Origin: Atherinomorus stipes
Lineage: Eukaryota > Chordata > Actinopteri > Atheriniformes > Atherinidae
Reading direction: 5' to 3'
Assembly (NCBI GenBank): GCA_023101725.1
Contig: JALJCO010007110.1
Coordinates: 62,001 to 126,000 of the forward strand
Length of the DNA stretch: 64,000 nucleotides
Shown here: positions 25,191 to 39,142 of the stretch, piece after piece
Layout: the number at the start of each line of letters is the position of its first letter
How positions within the stretch are numbered: position 1 is the stretch's first letter
Notes under the pieces: model-generated
Databases searched by the model: none
What the model was told of the DNA's origin: nothing
What the model saw: only the letters and a program-made list of their open reading frames with translations
Translations under genes and position numbers: made by a program

Positions 25191-27760
25191 GATCATGAAA
25201 ATGATCAGCAGTCCTGAATGTGAAGCTATGTCCTTCTTCACACAAGACCACGCACCACCAAGGACATGCCAAGATATTCTGAGCCATCCAAATCTAAATA
25301 CACTGGAAATAAAACGCCTCGAATGTTATGGAGCAAGGAGTCACCTCACACTTTCAATCAATAAGTGTTCTTCCAGAGAAGTCTCTAGTTAAACTGAGGC
25401 CCGAATTGCTGTAGCATAGCTGATGATTGTCTAATGGGGTCTTCTTTGTTTGTTTGTTCTTTGTTTGGGTTTTTTTTTTTTTTTTTTTTTTGGACACTTT
25501 AATTCTCACTAAATAACTTCCTGTATGGATAGATTGTTGGTGTTGTGTCTTCTACATGGTATTAAGTGTCTTGCAAAATGTCGCCTTTGATGTTCACCAA
25601 CATCAGAATGAGACTTAATGTAGGAAAGACTTAAAAGATCCGCACTGTTGAATGTTTCTCTATATAGTCTCACCTTGTGTCTTGTATTTGAAATTGTCCC
25701 TGAAAGTACCTTTGTGTTACAATGGTGCTTCACCAAGGAATCCAAATGGCAATATCACACCTGTCCTGTACTTTCGTGACCATCTGTAATTTTTCACTGT
25801 GCAAGTCCAGGTTGATGAAAAGCATTGCTGTCTGACATGCAACAAAAAAAGATCTTTGATCTTAATGAGAAGCAGATCTTTGAAATGCCCTGCATTTTTT
25901 GTTATTCACTCATCGTAGATCAGGGGCAGTAGAAAGAAGACCATATAAGATGTGCAACTCTCTTAAAGTTTAAATACAGAAAGCCAAAGTGCTCACTGAC
26001 ACTGTCAAGCAGTGGTCTGCAGCAATATGGACCATCTCTACACTTTTAGTCTTTTAATGTTCCCAGGTTTAAAATGACCAAAACTTGGGGACTAGCAAAA
26101 CTGTATTTAGCCATGCATGAGGTTACACAGTAGAAATGACTAACATGAATGGTATCGACAATGGATGTGATAATGTTATACTTGTACTGTAGGTCACTGT
26201 CATTGTGGTAATGTTCCACACATCTGTGCTGTCCAAGAAATTTTTATGCATGCCAAAGAGAACAATTTATTGAATTTAGTATGCACATTTGCATTTTTTT
26301 GTCTAACAAGGTAGAATTTTTTTTTTCGCCATGTTAACAGTAGAAAAATAAAAGGTGTTTACATTTGAGATCCTTTTATTGTTGTGATTGGTGTGGGAAA
26401 TGTCTTCATGCAAAATGTCATTATGGCACTAATGCTGTCACTCCATGCACTGAGGATAACTCTTCTTAGGATATCTATTATTTATATGTGTCACCCAAGA
26501 CTGCAGGATGGGCACGTATTACCTGCAGCAACACTGCAGTGATCTAACTGCACTAGTCTACTGATGAAAATAATTACAGAATATAGGTACAGTAGCTGTG
26601 TTATATTCCTTTTTTATTCTAAAAAGGCATGTTTGGCTGCTTTACTGGATGCATAAGATACTTTTTTTGTATGATGAAGCTTTATTTGGGTAGATGTGGC
26701 AGTTTCAATCAATTGTAGCCACGAACTTGTGAAAATATTTTGGCTACACAGTGCAAAAAGAACAAAAGGCTAGAGTTCAAATGACCACGTGGTGCAAAAA
26801 GAAGTTTGATCAAAATATAAATGTGACAAGCACATCAACGCCGATAACATAACTGCAGTACAGGCAGCTGTTGTATTGTGGCAGCCAATATAATAGCAAC
26901 TAATCCCGCACAAAGTTCTCTACACTGAATTACTTTTAATGCATTTGATTTTCTCCCCCTTTCTCTAATAAGAAATAATTTTATGTACTGTGTATACCAC
27001 GGGACTTTATTTCAAAGATAGAGTATTTAAGCGTTTGCTCACCAACGCAATGTTAAGACAAAAATGAAACACTTGTCACCCACAGCGGTGTTACTGTTAC
27101 CATAGGAACTATGTTCATTCATTTGTTCCGTCTTCCTCTTGGTCACACACACACACACACACACCGCACAGTGTGCGGGTTGCGTTGGACTCTCCTGATT
27201 GGGCAAAACTCGGACCATACCATACCGGAAAAAGGAAGGGGGCGTGACGTATTCTTTAAGAACACGTGTAAAAATACTAAACATGAAATACGCTTCATTC
27301 TATTCAAGAAATCGTGTAAAAGTTGGGAACACATTTATCTTGGGTGGTGAATTGTAGCAGAACTCGTCAGCAGCCACTGCAAACAGCTTTTCCTTTTCCA
27401 GCTGCTGGCAGTTGGAGAGATTGATAATTAAACCAAAGACTGCAGAAAACCACCTACAGCTGGAATAAAAGACAAAACCGTAATGACAGGAAATTAATAC
27501 TACAAAATATTCTCCCCAGCCAAGTTTCACTAGATTTCACCCAGTTTGAGGTGGTAAGAGACCCAAAAAGCTTCAGCCTGCCCATTTAATAAATGGTTAG
27601 ATTTGTTCACAAATATTCAAAGTCATGCCTTATTACATACGGTTTCTTTTTTTTTTTTTTTATCAATACGTATTATTATATTTAATTTATAACGAAGCAG
27701 AATTCGTTTGGTTTATGGTATGAAACGTTTTAAATAGGTCGGAAGCCTTTAACAGGACGA
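25191..27760 (+). other. CABP1 3'UTR and intergenic sequence up to MLEC
   Basis: AT-rich non-coding sequence. An AATAAA about 26346 (GAAAAATAAAAGG) is a plausible poly(A) signal. A short (AC)n repeat lies at 27143-27164. No gene was recognised. Confidence 0.5.
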
Positions 27761-28500
27761 TCTGATTCGACAGAGTATCTGTCAGTCAGTGATCTCGGGA
27801 AATCTAAGGTTAGGTAGCGCTGCTCCGCCTCCTCCAACTGGCAGCTGTTGTAGCTAGCAGTAGAGCAAATGTTAATTTGGATATACACATTGAATGAAAG
27901 TCAATGTGGAAACCTTCAACCGAGAATATTTGCACACAGTTCAGTTATCTTACGTTGTAGGTTGTAGAAGCCTGGAGAGACTGCGCCAACAGAAATACGA
28001 TTGATCCACACTGACAGAAGATAGGTTGAAGGAATTTGTGGAAGGTAAGAGACATTTGCATTTACGTTAGCCGGGCTTTCATTCACCAAGAATTTCTGGT
28101 TAGACAGGTAGGTTAGCTAGACTATCGAGCTAACTAACCAACGTTATTTGCTGCTAATGCCTCTTTATTTCTGTTGCTTTTTCAGTTGATACCATAATGA
28201 TATGTCATGAAATTGTCCACGTTAACTTGGTGGACTTGTTCTTGATTCCTCTGTCATTTTCCGCATCTGTGTGCAAATGGTACCCGGTGTTGGTACTGTT
28301 AATGTTAGCATTCTGGCTAACTTGCGGATATCATGTTTCATGTCACTAAGACACGCTGGCTAGCTACTTTGGCTAGCTAACCTTGTGTGCCTAATGTTAT
28401 ATGCGGAAGGGTTACTTGGATACAAAAACTGAGTCGCACTCGAGCAGATACCGACGCTGACTGTCTCTGTATCTAGGAGCAGACTGTGCGGGGAGAGGCA
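27760..28500 (+). promoter_or_regulatory. mlec: MLEC promoter / 5'UTR region with a probable 5'UTR intron
   Basis: A donor GGAAG|GTAAGAG at about 28044 and an acceptor gtatctag at 28476 would remove about 430 bases and join a non-coding first exon to the exon with the start codon at 28501. This is inferred from the splice-site sequences alone; no TATA box is obvious. Confidence 0.45.
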
Positions 28501-31500
28501 ATGCAGCGGGTCACGGCGCAGCTCGTCGCCGGGCTGGTCGCAGCGGTGCTGTCGCTGCTGTCCGAGCAGTGTTGGGCGGACGGCGGGGCCCCAAGCCTCT
28601 CAGAGCGGGTTATCTGGGCTGTAAATGCCGGAGGGGAAACGCATGTAGACGTACATGGTATTCACTTCAAAAAGGACCCCTTGGAAGGGAAAATTGGCAA
28701 AGGTGAGTCTATAGTTTTTAGGGGTTACTTGTAAATATGAGCTTGTGTCTTGCCGGGTTTCACCTGGGAAGTGCTGGCAAGAGCGGCAATGTAGAGGAGG
28801 AAGGTGTTGCCAGCATGAACCTCTGCATGCTGTGGTTTCCGCAAGTAGAAACTAATGAGGAGTCAGCATAGAGAGCTGCAGCCCCGCCTCTTTCAGCATG
28901 TAAAGGAAGCAGGTGATGATATGATCAAATAGACCGCAGAGAGTCATTCCTGACTCCATTTATGAGGCAGAGATACAGTTAATGCAAGATGAAGGAAACA
29001 CAGAGGGGCAGTTTGCTATTTTAGTGAGAAGACCGGGATTTATCTGAATTTGGTAAAGGTAATTCATTGTGAAATGTGGAGCTCTGTTTGACATAAAACT
29101 TACTTTTACCATGGTGAGTTTATTTAAGAGGTTTTTGTGCAATGTGGTAGGGCTGCCACATTGCACATTGTCAATTAATTGTGGACTATCAAAATATTCG
29201 ACTAATCGTCTATTGTTTATAATATTTGTTTTTCCTCTCAAAATTGCCACTGTACCTTCCACTGCCTTGTCTGCCTTTCTGTCTGGTCCGCTTTTCTTTT
29301 ATTGACATAAATAAACACACATTGCCAGTGAAAAGTTTGGACACCTTTTCCCATCAGATTAAGAGAGAAAGTGCCCAAACTTTTGACCAGTACTATAAAT
29401 ATGCTACAATTTCTGCATGATCCCGTTAGTCGACTAGTCGACAATAATTGATGACTAATCGATTATCAAAATAATTGTTTGTGACAGCCCTACAATGTGC
29501 ATTTTGATTTAATGATGTTCTCCTTTTGTAGCATCAGATTATGGGGTACGTCTACCAATACTACGCTCCAGTCCAGAGGACCAGATTTTGTACCAGACAG
29601 AACGTTACAATGAAGACACTTTTGGATATGATGTTCCTATTCGTGAGGAAGGAGACTATATACTAGTCTTGAAGTTTGCAGAGGTTTACTTTGCACAGTC
29701 GCAGCAAAAGGTATTATTCAGGCATGTTAAAGTCTGGTGTTAAATGGTGTTTTTGGTTTTGGTTTTTTGGGGGGAATTTTTGTTTATTGTTTGTTTGGTT
29801 TTTTTTTTTTTTGGGGGGGGGGGGGGGGGGTGCTTTTGATGCTTTATGCCGGGCTTACACCAAACGATTTTCACCGTTGCAGACTTAAGACTGGAAGTCT
29901 TTAGTAAATCTCAGGAGTTTTACCGGAGTCGCGGCACGCCCCCGGGGCCTCGATCATTAAGTTTGAGATGGTAATCTACACTGATTTATAGCAATCTTTT
30001 CCTAGTCTTGGGATTGCAACAATATCAAACATGTTTGACATTATCGCAAGTCGTAATGACGCACCACAACCAATAGCTGGATGAGCTCTGACAGCAGCGG
30101 AAACAGGTCCGACCTCCAGAACTGTCAGTACTCAGAGCACCAGCGTAGCCAGTAAAAAGATATGTGTGCACCAGCAAATACTGGGTGTGCCAAATTTATT
30201 TCCAACAGTGCTACACCTCCACTAACATTCAAAAGAGTGTCTCTCTCTCTAATACAACACTGTTAACACACAACGTCTCCACACGATGTGTGCGTTCTAT
30301 CAGTAATAGTCACCAGTAGTTTACAGCAGGTCACATGTGACATGCTCTCAAATAAATCGAGTAGTTGAATAGAAAGAGCACACTTTGCGATCTAAAAAAA
30401 ACCAAACAAACAAAAAAAAATAATAACAGTCATTGCTGCCCAGTAAGACCAACATTGTGAAATATAACACAGTCATGCGTGCAGAGCCATAACTTATTCA
30501 TTACGCATGATCAACAGCTGTTTATCCATCTGAACACAGCTGTCGGGTTTAGCAGCAGTAAAAGACGCAATCACTGTTTACCTGTGCGCACTGCAGCTCT
30601 CAGTTTAAAGGGAAGATGGCGGCTTGGCCATTTATTGTTTCATCAGTCCAGGTTCTCAGTGAGCTCTTTTTCAAAGATGAGCAGGAGATGCTGTTCAGTC
30701 TCACTGTGGCTTCGTAGCTCTACATGTGCACCTTGAAACAGGTGTTGCGCAGCGCAACTTGGAACAGGCAGTGTTACCTGAATGCGCAGTAAATAGTCCA
30801 TGTTGGGAAAAACATCTTTGTCGAGTCCAACATTTCCATTATGGACGGAAACTGATGTCCTCCGTCCACTTTCCATTTGCGCAAACAGTCAGTTCAGAGG
30901 CCTCCAAACCAAGTCCATAAAGCCTGCTCTGCGCACGTAATGCGTCCAGCTAGTGAGACGCGTCTCACGCAGACAGCAGGGTGGCAGCAGCTTCGTTATT
31001 CTATAAGAGTCACTCTGAAAACGGTTGTTCAGGTCAACCAGCTATCTGTCAAGGAACAGGGAACTCAGTTTCATCGCTATTAGCAGTAGTTTGCGCTCTG
31101 CAATGCTTGCTGGGCGAGTCTGACCTACAGTCAGGACAGGAGGTTGCAAGGTGTGCCAGCTGCCAGCACACGCGTGGTCATAGAAATACAGAGTTGCGAC
31201 ATGCATTGACTTCAATGTAAAAGCGGTCCCGTGACTCACGGAAAATGCCACACGAGCCCCACACTGTCATGACTGCAGAACACACAGCGGCAATCAGATT
31301 ACTGACAGTAAACAATAAATAAACATCAGTGCTGCAGACATGCTGGTCACTGAATGTTCTCGGTTACAGTTTTGCATTTTTACTGTTTTATCTTACTGTT
31401 TTTAATGTTTTATCTGTTTTGTAGTGTCTTTGTGCGCTTTAATTAGGTGCTTTCAAATAAAATTTATGATGATGATGATGGGAACAAATTGCATGATGGG

Positions 31501-34500
31501 AAAAAATGATGGAAGAATCTTGTTGTAGTCTTGTAAGTAGTGACCCTGCAAGATTCCCAAGTCTCTGTAGAATCTCAGTCTGTGACTAGGCTGAGTCTAA
31601 AAATGTCTTTAGTGTGAGTATGTGAGATGGTGATCTTACAGGAGTCTTTTCCAAATCTTTAAAAAGTCCTCTGATGTAAGGCTGGCATTAAATGCAGTCC
31701 CTATTTTTTCCCTGTTCAAATACCATATAATAGCTATGCCACATAATTTTTTAGCAGTGCATAACAGTGTCAGTGCATTCAGTTGATGGCCTCATAGGTG
31801 TGAAGTTGTGAATGCATGAAGATAAGTCATTTATCACTACTGATTTAGAAATGTGTTTTTATAGGTGTTTGATGTCCGCCTAAATGGCCATAATGTGGTG
31901 AAAGACCTGGATATCTTCGATCGAGTGGGTCACAGTACTGCTCATGATGAGATAGTGGCCTTCTCCATTCGACGAGGCAAGCTGAGTGTACAAGGAGAGG
32001 TGTCCACTTTCAACGGCAAGCTCACTGTGGAGTTTGTAAAGGTGAGTTGACGTTATTTCTGTAGGTCACTACCAGTAGGATTATTTTGCAATAAGTAAGC
32101 ATTCATTGAAAGTTCAGATTTTTGCTACTATGAACCCACTGCCAGAGAGACAGCTGGTTTATTACAGAGTGAAATCTGTTCGCTCAGAATGGCCTTCATT
32201 CGGAGATATATTCATACTGAAACTGATAAACACAAAACAACACTTGTCATGTGCCGAGCAAATATTCAAAGAGGGAAGTTGTTTTGCTTTGTTCGATACT
32301 GACAGTAGAAAAGAAATGGGTAAAAAGGTGACCAAAAAGTTACTGTAGTTCACCAACTGAACAGTCGACCACTATCTGTCGTGGAAAATTCATTATTTCA
32401 CAGCTTGTTGTAGAACTTTGAGCCAATTAGGTTATATTTAGGCAGTACACAGACACTGCTGTGCCCAAACTAAATAACAGAAGACTTAAGAAAAGTTAAA
32501 TCCATATTTATTTTGTTTTATTTTATTATCCATAATATTGTAATGTAAAATTCAGTGTATCATTACTTGACATTTTAGCAACTTTATTCCTCAAAACTAA
32601 GTTGCAGTAATCACATTACTGGACAGCTACACACACAAGCAGCAGAACTAATTTGGCTTATAATCATCTGGTCAGAGGAATCCAAACTTTTCACATACAT
32701 GGTTTTCTACCAAGATTGCTAGCAACACCAGATAACCAATTTTCACCACATCTGAGCCAGATGAACATAGAAAACAGCTTGAAATAATTTGAGTTGGACC
32801 TGAAACAGCTGCGCTCTCTCTCTCTCTCTCTCTATGTAGTGATATTTTCAACTGCTCCAATCTGATGCCATTTTGTTAAACACAATAACACCTGTTTTTC
32901 AGGTTGATGTGAGTTATTACAAGCCTGCAGCCTAATTATATATGAGCTTGTAAAGTTTCTAGGGAAGCTTTGATGCCTGTGGCCATGGTGTTGAGTGAAT
33001 TAAAAGATCATGTTTTTGTTAAGTTGATACAACCCATGCTGTTACTGTCAGTTTTACTAAATCCTCAAAAGTGTGGCATTAATTGGTTTTCTGGGGGGGG
33101 GGGTTACTTGGATAAAAGTGTTATTTTCAGCTGCTTCATTCTACTGCCATCATGTTTTACACGACCATGGCATTTTTGTAGTGCTGAGATGAGCTGTTAA
33201 TGCAAAATGACACATTGATGTGAGGAAACTGTGACTCCGAGGATTTGATTGACAATACTTGATGTATCCAAGTCCCTGATTGGTACTTTATATCGCTTTA
33301 TTACTGTCCATTCTAGCAAACATCACGCAGCCATGTTGGTCACTTTCACAGGAATGTCTAAATGAAGCTACGACGAACATGAATGTTAATATAATCTCTA
33401 TTTAATTGGGAATTCTGTCATTTCAGCTGACTAAAAAATCCTTAATGTTGCTATCTTTGAAAAGGTCTTATTTCTATGTAGCTCTACCTCAGCAGGTCAC
33501 ACACTCAGATCAGCAGCTATTCAGTCAGAGAGCAGAGTGAAGGTGACTAGGTACTACTCTGATTGCAGTACTTATTTAGTCCTCTTTGCATTCACTGAAT
33601 GAATTTTATTTTCCAGAATTTTACCAAACACAGCTGAATAGAAAGAAGTAGGAACATTCTGGCTGAAGTCTTTTGATATTGGCCTGAAGTAAAATATGTT
33701 TGACATTTTCCTCAGAATGTCTTTATATTAGATTTGCCTTGTCGGCTTTAATTTGGCTCACACTTCCTTACTTGACCAGTATTTTCACCACTGCATCACG
33801 GACGAGATTTTGTTTTTGAGCTGCTTAGTATTGTTGATCAAACAGATGGATCACCCTCCCAGAAAAGGAAGTATTTCTTTCTAAGCTGTTACACAAATGA
33901 CAGCCAAAAAGTCGCTAGGTTTGTAGAGCATGTGATTGCAGGCTAAACTTGTATAAAGGCATATTTTGAAAAAACTTTCTGCACTGACCTCTTTACCTTT
34001 TTCTTTGGGTACATCTTTGGCTGCCTTTTTGTCTCTCTCACAGGACAGAAATAGGACTCACTGTCTGCTCTTATTCCCAGTGTTCAAATTATTCTGATTA
34101 TTCTACAATGAGTGATTCTTTGATATGTGGTGTATTTACATTTGATAATAGCTAGGTATGAGTGTAAATAACAGCTGTAAGATGCATATAAAGGCACACT
34201 GTCTGCTTTACTGCTGTTTCTTGAAAGTAAAAATGATTATGGAGGACTGTAAGAAATGGGTTTGGTCATCACTTCTGTGTGGCATCAAATGTATTTTGCT
34301 CATTAAGGCTCAGTTGGTGTTTGCTTGCATTAATCCCCACTGACTCTGCTGTGATATGGTCTTATTTCAGGGTTATTATGACAACCCCAAGGTCTGCGCT
34401 CTCTACGTTATGAAGGGGACTTTAGAGGGTAAGTCTTCAAATTGCAAATATACCCATTAGATTATTAAACTGTAGCTAGACTTAATATATTGAGTAAATT

Positions 34501-34889
34501 TGCTTTTAGCTGTTTTATTACTTATGATGCATCTATAGGGAAATATTTAAGACTATTTGAGACTATGTACAAATGTCTTATTATTATTATTATTATTATT
34601 ATTTTTACTTGCCTCAACCACTTTATCTTGTCCTTATTTAACAGACGTACCAAAACTTCAGCCTCATCCTGGCTTGGAGAAGCCTGAAGAAGATGACGAA
34701 GAAGTGGAAGAAAGTGAAGGAGGTGAAGATGTTGGGAAGAAAAAGGCCCCGACTGGTTCCAAGTATAGGGTCCAGTCAGGCCCCCGAACACCAAACCCCT
34801 ACGCAGCAGACAACAGCAGCCTTATGTTTCCCATCCTTGTTGCATTTGGGGTGTTCATCCCAACGCTGTTTTGCCTTTGCCGGCTGTGA
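28501..34889 (+). CDS. mlec: Malectin
   Basis: ER-resident type I membrane lectin that binds diglucosylated N-glycans on newly made glycoproteins and works with ribophorin I in quality control. Five exons (28501-28702, 29532-29710, 31865-32041, 34371-34428, 34645-34889) keep phase and give 286 residues (human 292 from memory). Signal peptide about residues 1-27 ending ...EQCWADG, then the malectin domain ([12 protein letters not shown] to about residue 200). Aromatic glucose contacts known from the Xenopus structure are recognisable: SDYGV, ERYNED, EVYFAQ, and the aspartate of GYYDNPK. Then comes an acidic linker ([15 protein letters not shown]), a basic segment, and one C-terminal helix ([20 protein letters not shown]) with a very short tail. 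The GTG-initiated extension upstream of 28501 was rejected. Intron 1 carries a hAT MITE, and intron 2 a larger putative transposon. Confidence 0.97.
29148..29492. mobile_element. hAT MITE in MLEC intron 1
   Basis: A 345-bp element with ends TAGGGCTGCCAC and GTGACAGCCCTA, extended inverted similarity (ATTAATTG, ACTATCAAAATA and GACTAATCG blocks) and an 8-bp target duplication with one mismatch: CAATGTGG at 29140-29147 and CAATGTGC at 29493-29500. Its middle contains a piece resembling Tc1 terminal repeats (AAAAGTTTGGACACC and CCAAACTTTTGACC). Non-coding. Confidence 0.88.
29760..29830. repeat. T-rich tract and poly(G) run
   Basis: T-rich sequence ends in a run of about 18 G at 29813-29830. Simple sequence in MLEC intron 2, next to the left end of the putative transposon. 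Confidence 0.9.
29844..31696. mobile_element. Putative ~1.85-kb non-autonomous DNA transposon in MLEC intron 2
   Basis: The left end ATGCCGGGCTTACACC and the right end read inverted ATGCCAGCCTTACATC agree at 13 of 16 positions, which suggests terminal inverted repeats. The inside is more CG-containing than the surrounding intron and has no intact transposase. A LINE-like 3' tail (GTGCTTTCAAATAAAATTTA then GATGAT repeats) lies near 31446-31480. Superfamily not assigned. Confidence 0.5.
32042..34370 (+). other. mlec: MLEC intron 3
   Basis: 2.3 kb of AT-rich intron with a short (TC)n stretch at 32814-32833. An 80-codon open frame at 32106-32348 has no recognisable domain. No mobile element with clear ends was found. 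Confidence 0.45.
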
Positions 34890-37800
34890 GCCAAAACTCA
34901 CCACGGGGGAGACATCAGGAGGCTTAAGACGGACGTGGTACTTTGAAGAGAGAGAAAGAGGAGGGAGATTGGGAGAGGAGGTAAAGGTGGCAACAGCAGC
35001 ACAGGTAAAAACATACATACAGGAGAGAGCCGAAGGCTTGGGGGGGAAAATGAGGACAACGGAAGACAAAGAGAGACGATAACTTTTCAGAAAGCCACCG
35101 CCAGATGAAGCAAAGGCCGCTGTTGAAAGAAAAGGAGATGTTGGAAGTGTATGCTGTGCGCTTCTTTGAATGTGTTTCACATCCACCTCTGCTGACCCTA
35201 TTTGAACAATGTTAGTCATTTCCACTCAGAGGCTGGGCAGGATTTACAGATGCCAGTCTTCATGGGTTGAAGCCACATTTCCACAGCTAAGAGATGCTCA
35301 GGAGTGATTGTTCTGGGCCTGTTTTATAAACTAAAGGCATTGTTTTGTACTGGGTGTAGCAAGGAAGCACACTCTATTAACACTCCTGTTAAGCATCTGG
35401 TCGACATGTTACCTTCAGGATGAAAATGGTGCTGCTTAGAAATTGGTTAAATAGAATAGAAACCATAAGTGAGACGGTTAATGGAAATGCACTTTCCATT
35501 TGAGAGGCCCCCGTTCTTCTCATCTTGGAAATGTTTGTGTTTTTCCATTCAGATCTACTTGGCCTTTTGTTGATGTGCCATCATCTACTTGCCAGAAGAT
35601 GTGCAAAGATAAGAGGAAATTATTCTTGAACCAGCTCTGTTGCTGGCGGTTCCTTTGCTGTCTATGTCTGCTTGCCTTTACATAAAACATACTTGGGTGT
35701 CACTGATATGTTGGTGGCATGTGGCCCTGTTTGATAAATGGCATTGTCCCATCCTAGACAAATTCAGAACCATAGGAAGTGTCCAGGGGTGATCACAAAT
35801 TTTTCCTCAAAGGATGGATCCACTTTGAAATTCACACATTGAATCCTTTACAGAACATTTGTAGTTTGTGAGAGGCAAAGTTTATGCTGTGAAATGCTGA
35901 AACTCCAGTGAGCAAGGTTTATATTACTGTTTATATTACTGTTTTGTTGTTTTTGCCTTTACTCATTTGCATGCCTACCTTTTTGTTTCACCAAAGAATG
36001 TCTGTTTATTTTATAAGAAATTGGAAAACAGTGTCTTCCTTTTTCATCTGATAATCGGCTCAAATATTCAGTTATTGCTGACTTCAGTGGTTCCCAGTTG
36101 AACAGGCTACAAGGAGTGTAAAATATGCCCATCAACTAAAATTGATAAAGGCAGCAAATTTAGGAATTACTGGGGAAGTTTTCTCTCCCGTGTCCATAAA
36201 AGTTGTACATTTTAAGTTTAAACAGGGTGATTTAATCTCTGATGGGACATTGGTTCCAGTCCTCCATCGAACCTTAAACTGAGCAAGCGGGCTGCTCCGC
36301 CTCAATGTTGAGTCAAATAAATTATTAGAATCTGTGCCAGTCAATGCATTTGTTTTACACATCTTCCATGTTGCTCTGTATACCACAAGTCTATCCACAT
36401 GCAGTTAAAGGTAAGAAAGCACAACATAAGTCTAAGCAGAGTGTTTACCAGATATTGTATGTAAATTCTCCACATTTTTCTCTAAGCCTTCTCAAGTCAT
36501 GTCTTCACAGTTTTTAATGTAGGTAGTAATCATTTTGTTGATTCAGTGTGAACCTGCAGTGCAATAAAGCTGCATACTCCAGTCTTTAAGTGGGTAAACT
36601 ACATGGCCATGTTATCAAAGTCCACTTTGACTCTGTTTAGTCTTGGCTTTTGGACAATGATATACTTTTTAGCTCTCCATGTGGAATGAAAAGCAGCTTT
36701 GTTTCTCTGTTTTTGCTTAAGCATTTGTGAGCCTTCCTATTTATGTGTCAAGTTACCTCCCTTAAGTGCTAATCTCTACTTCAAGGATGATTTCGAAACA
36801 TTGCCTGTTTCACAAATGCGTCTTAATTGCCCCTCCCCTCGCAAAAAAAAAAAAAAAAAACAACAACAAAAAAACAAACCTTCCTCTCCTCTCCTTCACC
36901 AGTATTGCTGTTGCCATAAGCAGTACTTGGAAAAACAACCAATTATTCAGGTGTTGTGGTTCTTCCTCACTCCTTGACTCTCCTTCCCATTTAGACTAAC
37001 GGTTTGCAAGAAAAAATATTTGGTCAGTTGTTGGCAGTTCTGCTGTTTTCTGTTGGTTATTTTTGTTTTTGTTTTTTCTGTAATCTCAAATCATTGAAGT
37101 CATGCAAGCACCTTTCTTTTAAAAAAAAAGATGCAAAAGTTAATTAACTCGCCAAAGTCACCATGTCCTGCTCCTTTCTCTTCATGTCTACACAGTCGCG
37201 TGTGTATATATACGGTACAAAAAATCACACTTTGTTGAGTGATTGGTTTTGTTTTCATCAATTTCGTGTTGTAGCTGAGGTGTTTGGGGTTGTACAATTT
37301 TCTCATGAGGAAGACTTTGTGGCCTTTCTTTCTGGGGAGGAGTGGTTGGTTGTAAAAAGTATAATTTTCTTTTTTTTTTTTTTTTTTAAACAAGCAGCCA
37401 CATGAACAGGCTGTCAGAAAGTAAAATAAATGAGATTGTCTGAAAATATGGGATCTTCCATTTTATTATTATATATATATATATATATATAATTTAAATC
37501 TGAGTGGGGTTGACCTGGAGATGTTTTATAATACGCATAGATGTGTTTGAGTTTTTTTCCTCAGGATCTGTTTTAAGTTTTTAAAACGTGGTATTTTATT
37601 GGTGTGACATTTTGCACTGCCTCGTGTATTTTAAATGTGTCCTCTTTTTTTATGTTTTTTTTTCTTTGTTGCCTTGAATTATTGAATACATCTTGCTTCA
37701 CCATCATTCGCCTTGAGATTTTTTTTTTTTTTTTCTTTTTGTCCTTTCTTCGCTAAACAACTTTCAGGGCTAGATTTTCATTCCACACAAATGGCTCATG

Positions 37801-39142
37801 GTAAGATTAGAAGAGGGAAGTTGGTAGATTTATCGTGTTCTGAATCCATTATTGATAAGTCATCTGGGAGTCAAACAAGTCAAATGAAATTGAAAAGTTT
37901 GCACAGACAAGTGTGTAAACTGACATCTGCTCTTTTTTTCAATTTGTCAGTGCATCTCACAGCTGAATGAACTGGAGTGGAATGGAGATCTGCTCTTTGT
38001 GTCTTTGCCACTTAAGAACCAAAGAATTGCCGTCATTCCATCTGAACATTTATCCACAAAGACATAACATGACTTAAAGGGTTTTTGTTTCTTTTGTTTG
38101 TTTCCCCCCACCTGGTAAACCATTGAATAAACCAGGTAAAAAAAAAAAAAATGTCTTTTTTTGTCATCAAATTTGTTAAAAGCCTGTTAAGCATTTTTAC
38201 ATGACATGACTCTGCAAAGAGCCAGTGGAACTATTCTGTAATTAATATAAATTTATGACATGTTGCGGTTTTGTTTTTTCTTTCTCAAAGCAACTGAAGA
38301 TGTGTGACATATTTAAACTGATAAACAGCAGCTATCTCGGGTCAACAACCAGGCAGCAGACCACATATTCAAACAAGGTCTGCTTCCACTTAATGTGATC
38401 TGTGAAATGGAAGGGGTGCGCATCATAGGTCCCATCATACCGTAGATGCGTGTATGTCTTGAATAAATGGCTGCTCTTTTGAGGGTAGGAGGCAGCAATA
38501 GGTGGACAGAGATACTTGCTACACCCCTGATCTTCTGACTTAGATGTGGCATATCTCCGCAAAATGGGAAATGCTGAAAAATGCTGTCTCTTTTTAATAA
38601 ATGTGCTATTTTATCAGAATGTGTTGCTGTTTTTTCACTTGGAGATCTTTGAGTGGGTGCTGAGCATGTTTGCAAGTTTTTTTAAAAATATATTTAACAG
38701 ATATAAGACTTTTTTTAAAAAAATTCTACAACTTTGTAAAGTTTCAAATACTTCAAAAGCAACTTAGTACTTGAACCATATTTCCTGATAAATCAGAGCT
38801 GTTAGCATAGGTCAGCATGTTTACAGAAAATGTACCAGTCCATTGTTTGTTCAGGTGTCCCCTCCCACCTAACTTTTCTCAGCAACTATCTAAACGTCTG
38901 TAAATAGAAACGCATATCTTAAAAATGTCAAACAGCTGAATAAAGTGGACTGAGCCAGGTGTAATAAAGGGGCCACACATATGTCATTTGCCACTGTTAA
39001 CAGTTTTAATTATGGGTAAATAAACTTTCAGTATGTCATATATACATATTTATATAGCTTGCAAAACATCTATAAATTAATAGCTTTGACAAAGTGCATC
39101 ATTTCCTTTTGAAGTTTTGAGACAGATGTCTTGACAGAAAGT
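34890..39142 (+). other. Long MLEC 3'UTR and intergenic region
   Basis: More than 3 kb without coding exons, T-rich, with many poly(A)-signal-like sequences (for example near 36563, 37426 and 38126). Malectin mRNAs have long 3'UTRs, so most of this may be transcribed; the end cannot be set from sequence. It contains an (AT)n tract at 37471-37491 and several A or T homopolymers. MLEC and the next gene converge here. Confidence 0.5.

Noticed and set aside
28486..28500. Upstream in-frame GTG start for malectin
   Set aside because: The ATG at 28501 directly precedes a good signal peptide; there is no reason to use a GTG start in a vertebrate gene.
34693..35225. Open frames of 129 codons (plus) and 149 codons (minus) at the end of MLEC
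   Set aside because: They overlap the last malectin exon and the start of its 3'UTR; the malectin frame is clearly the real one.
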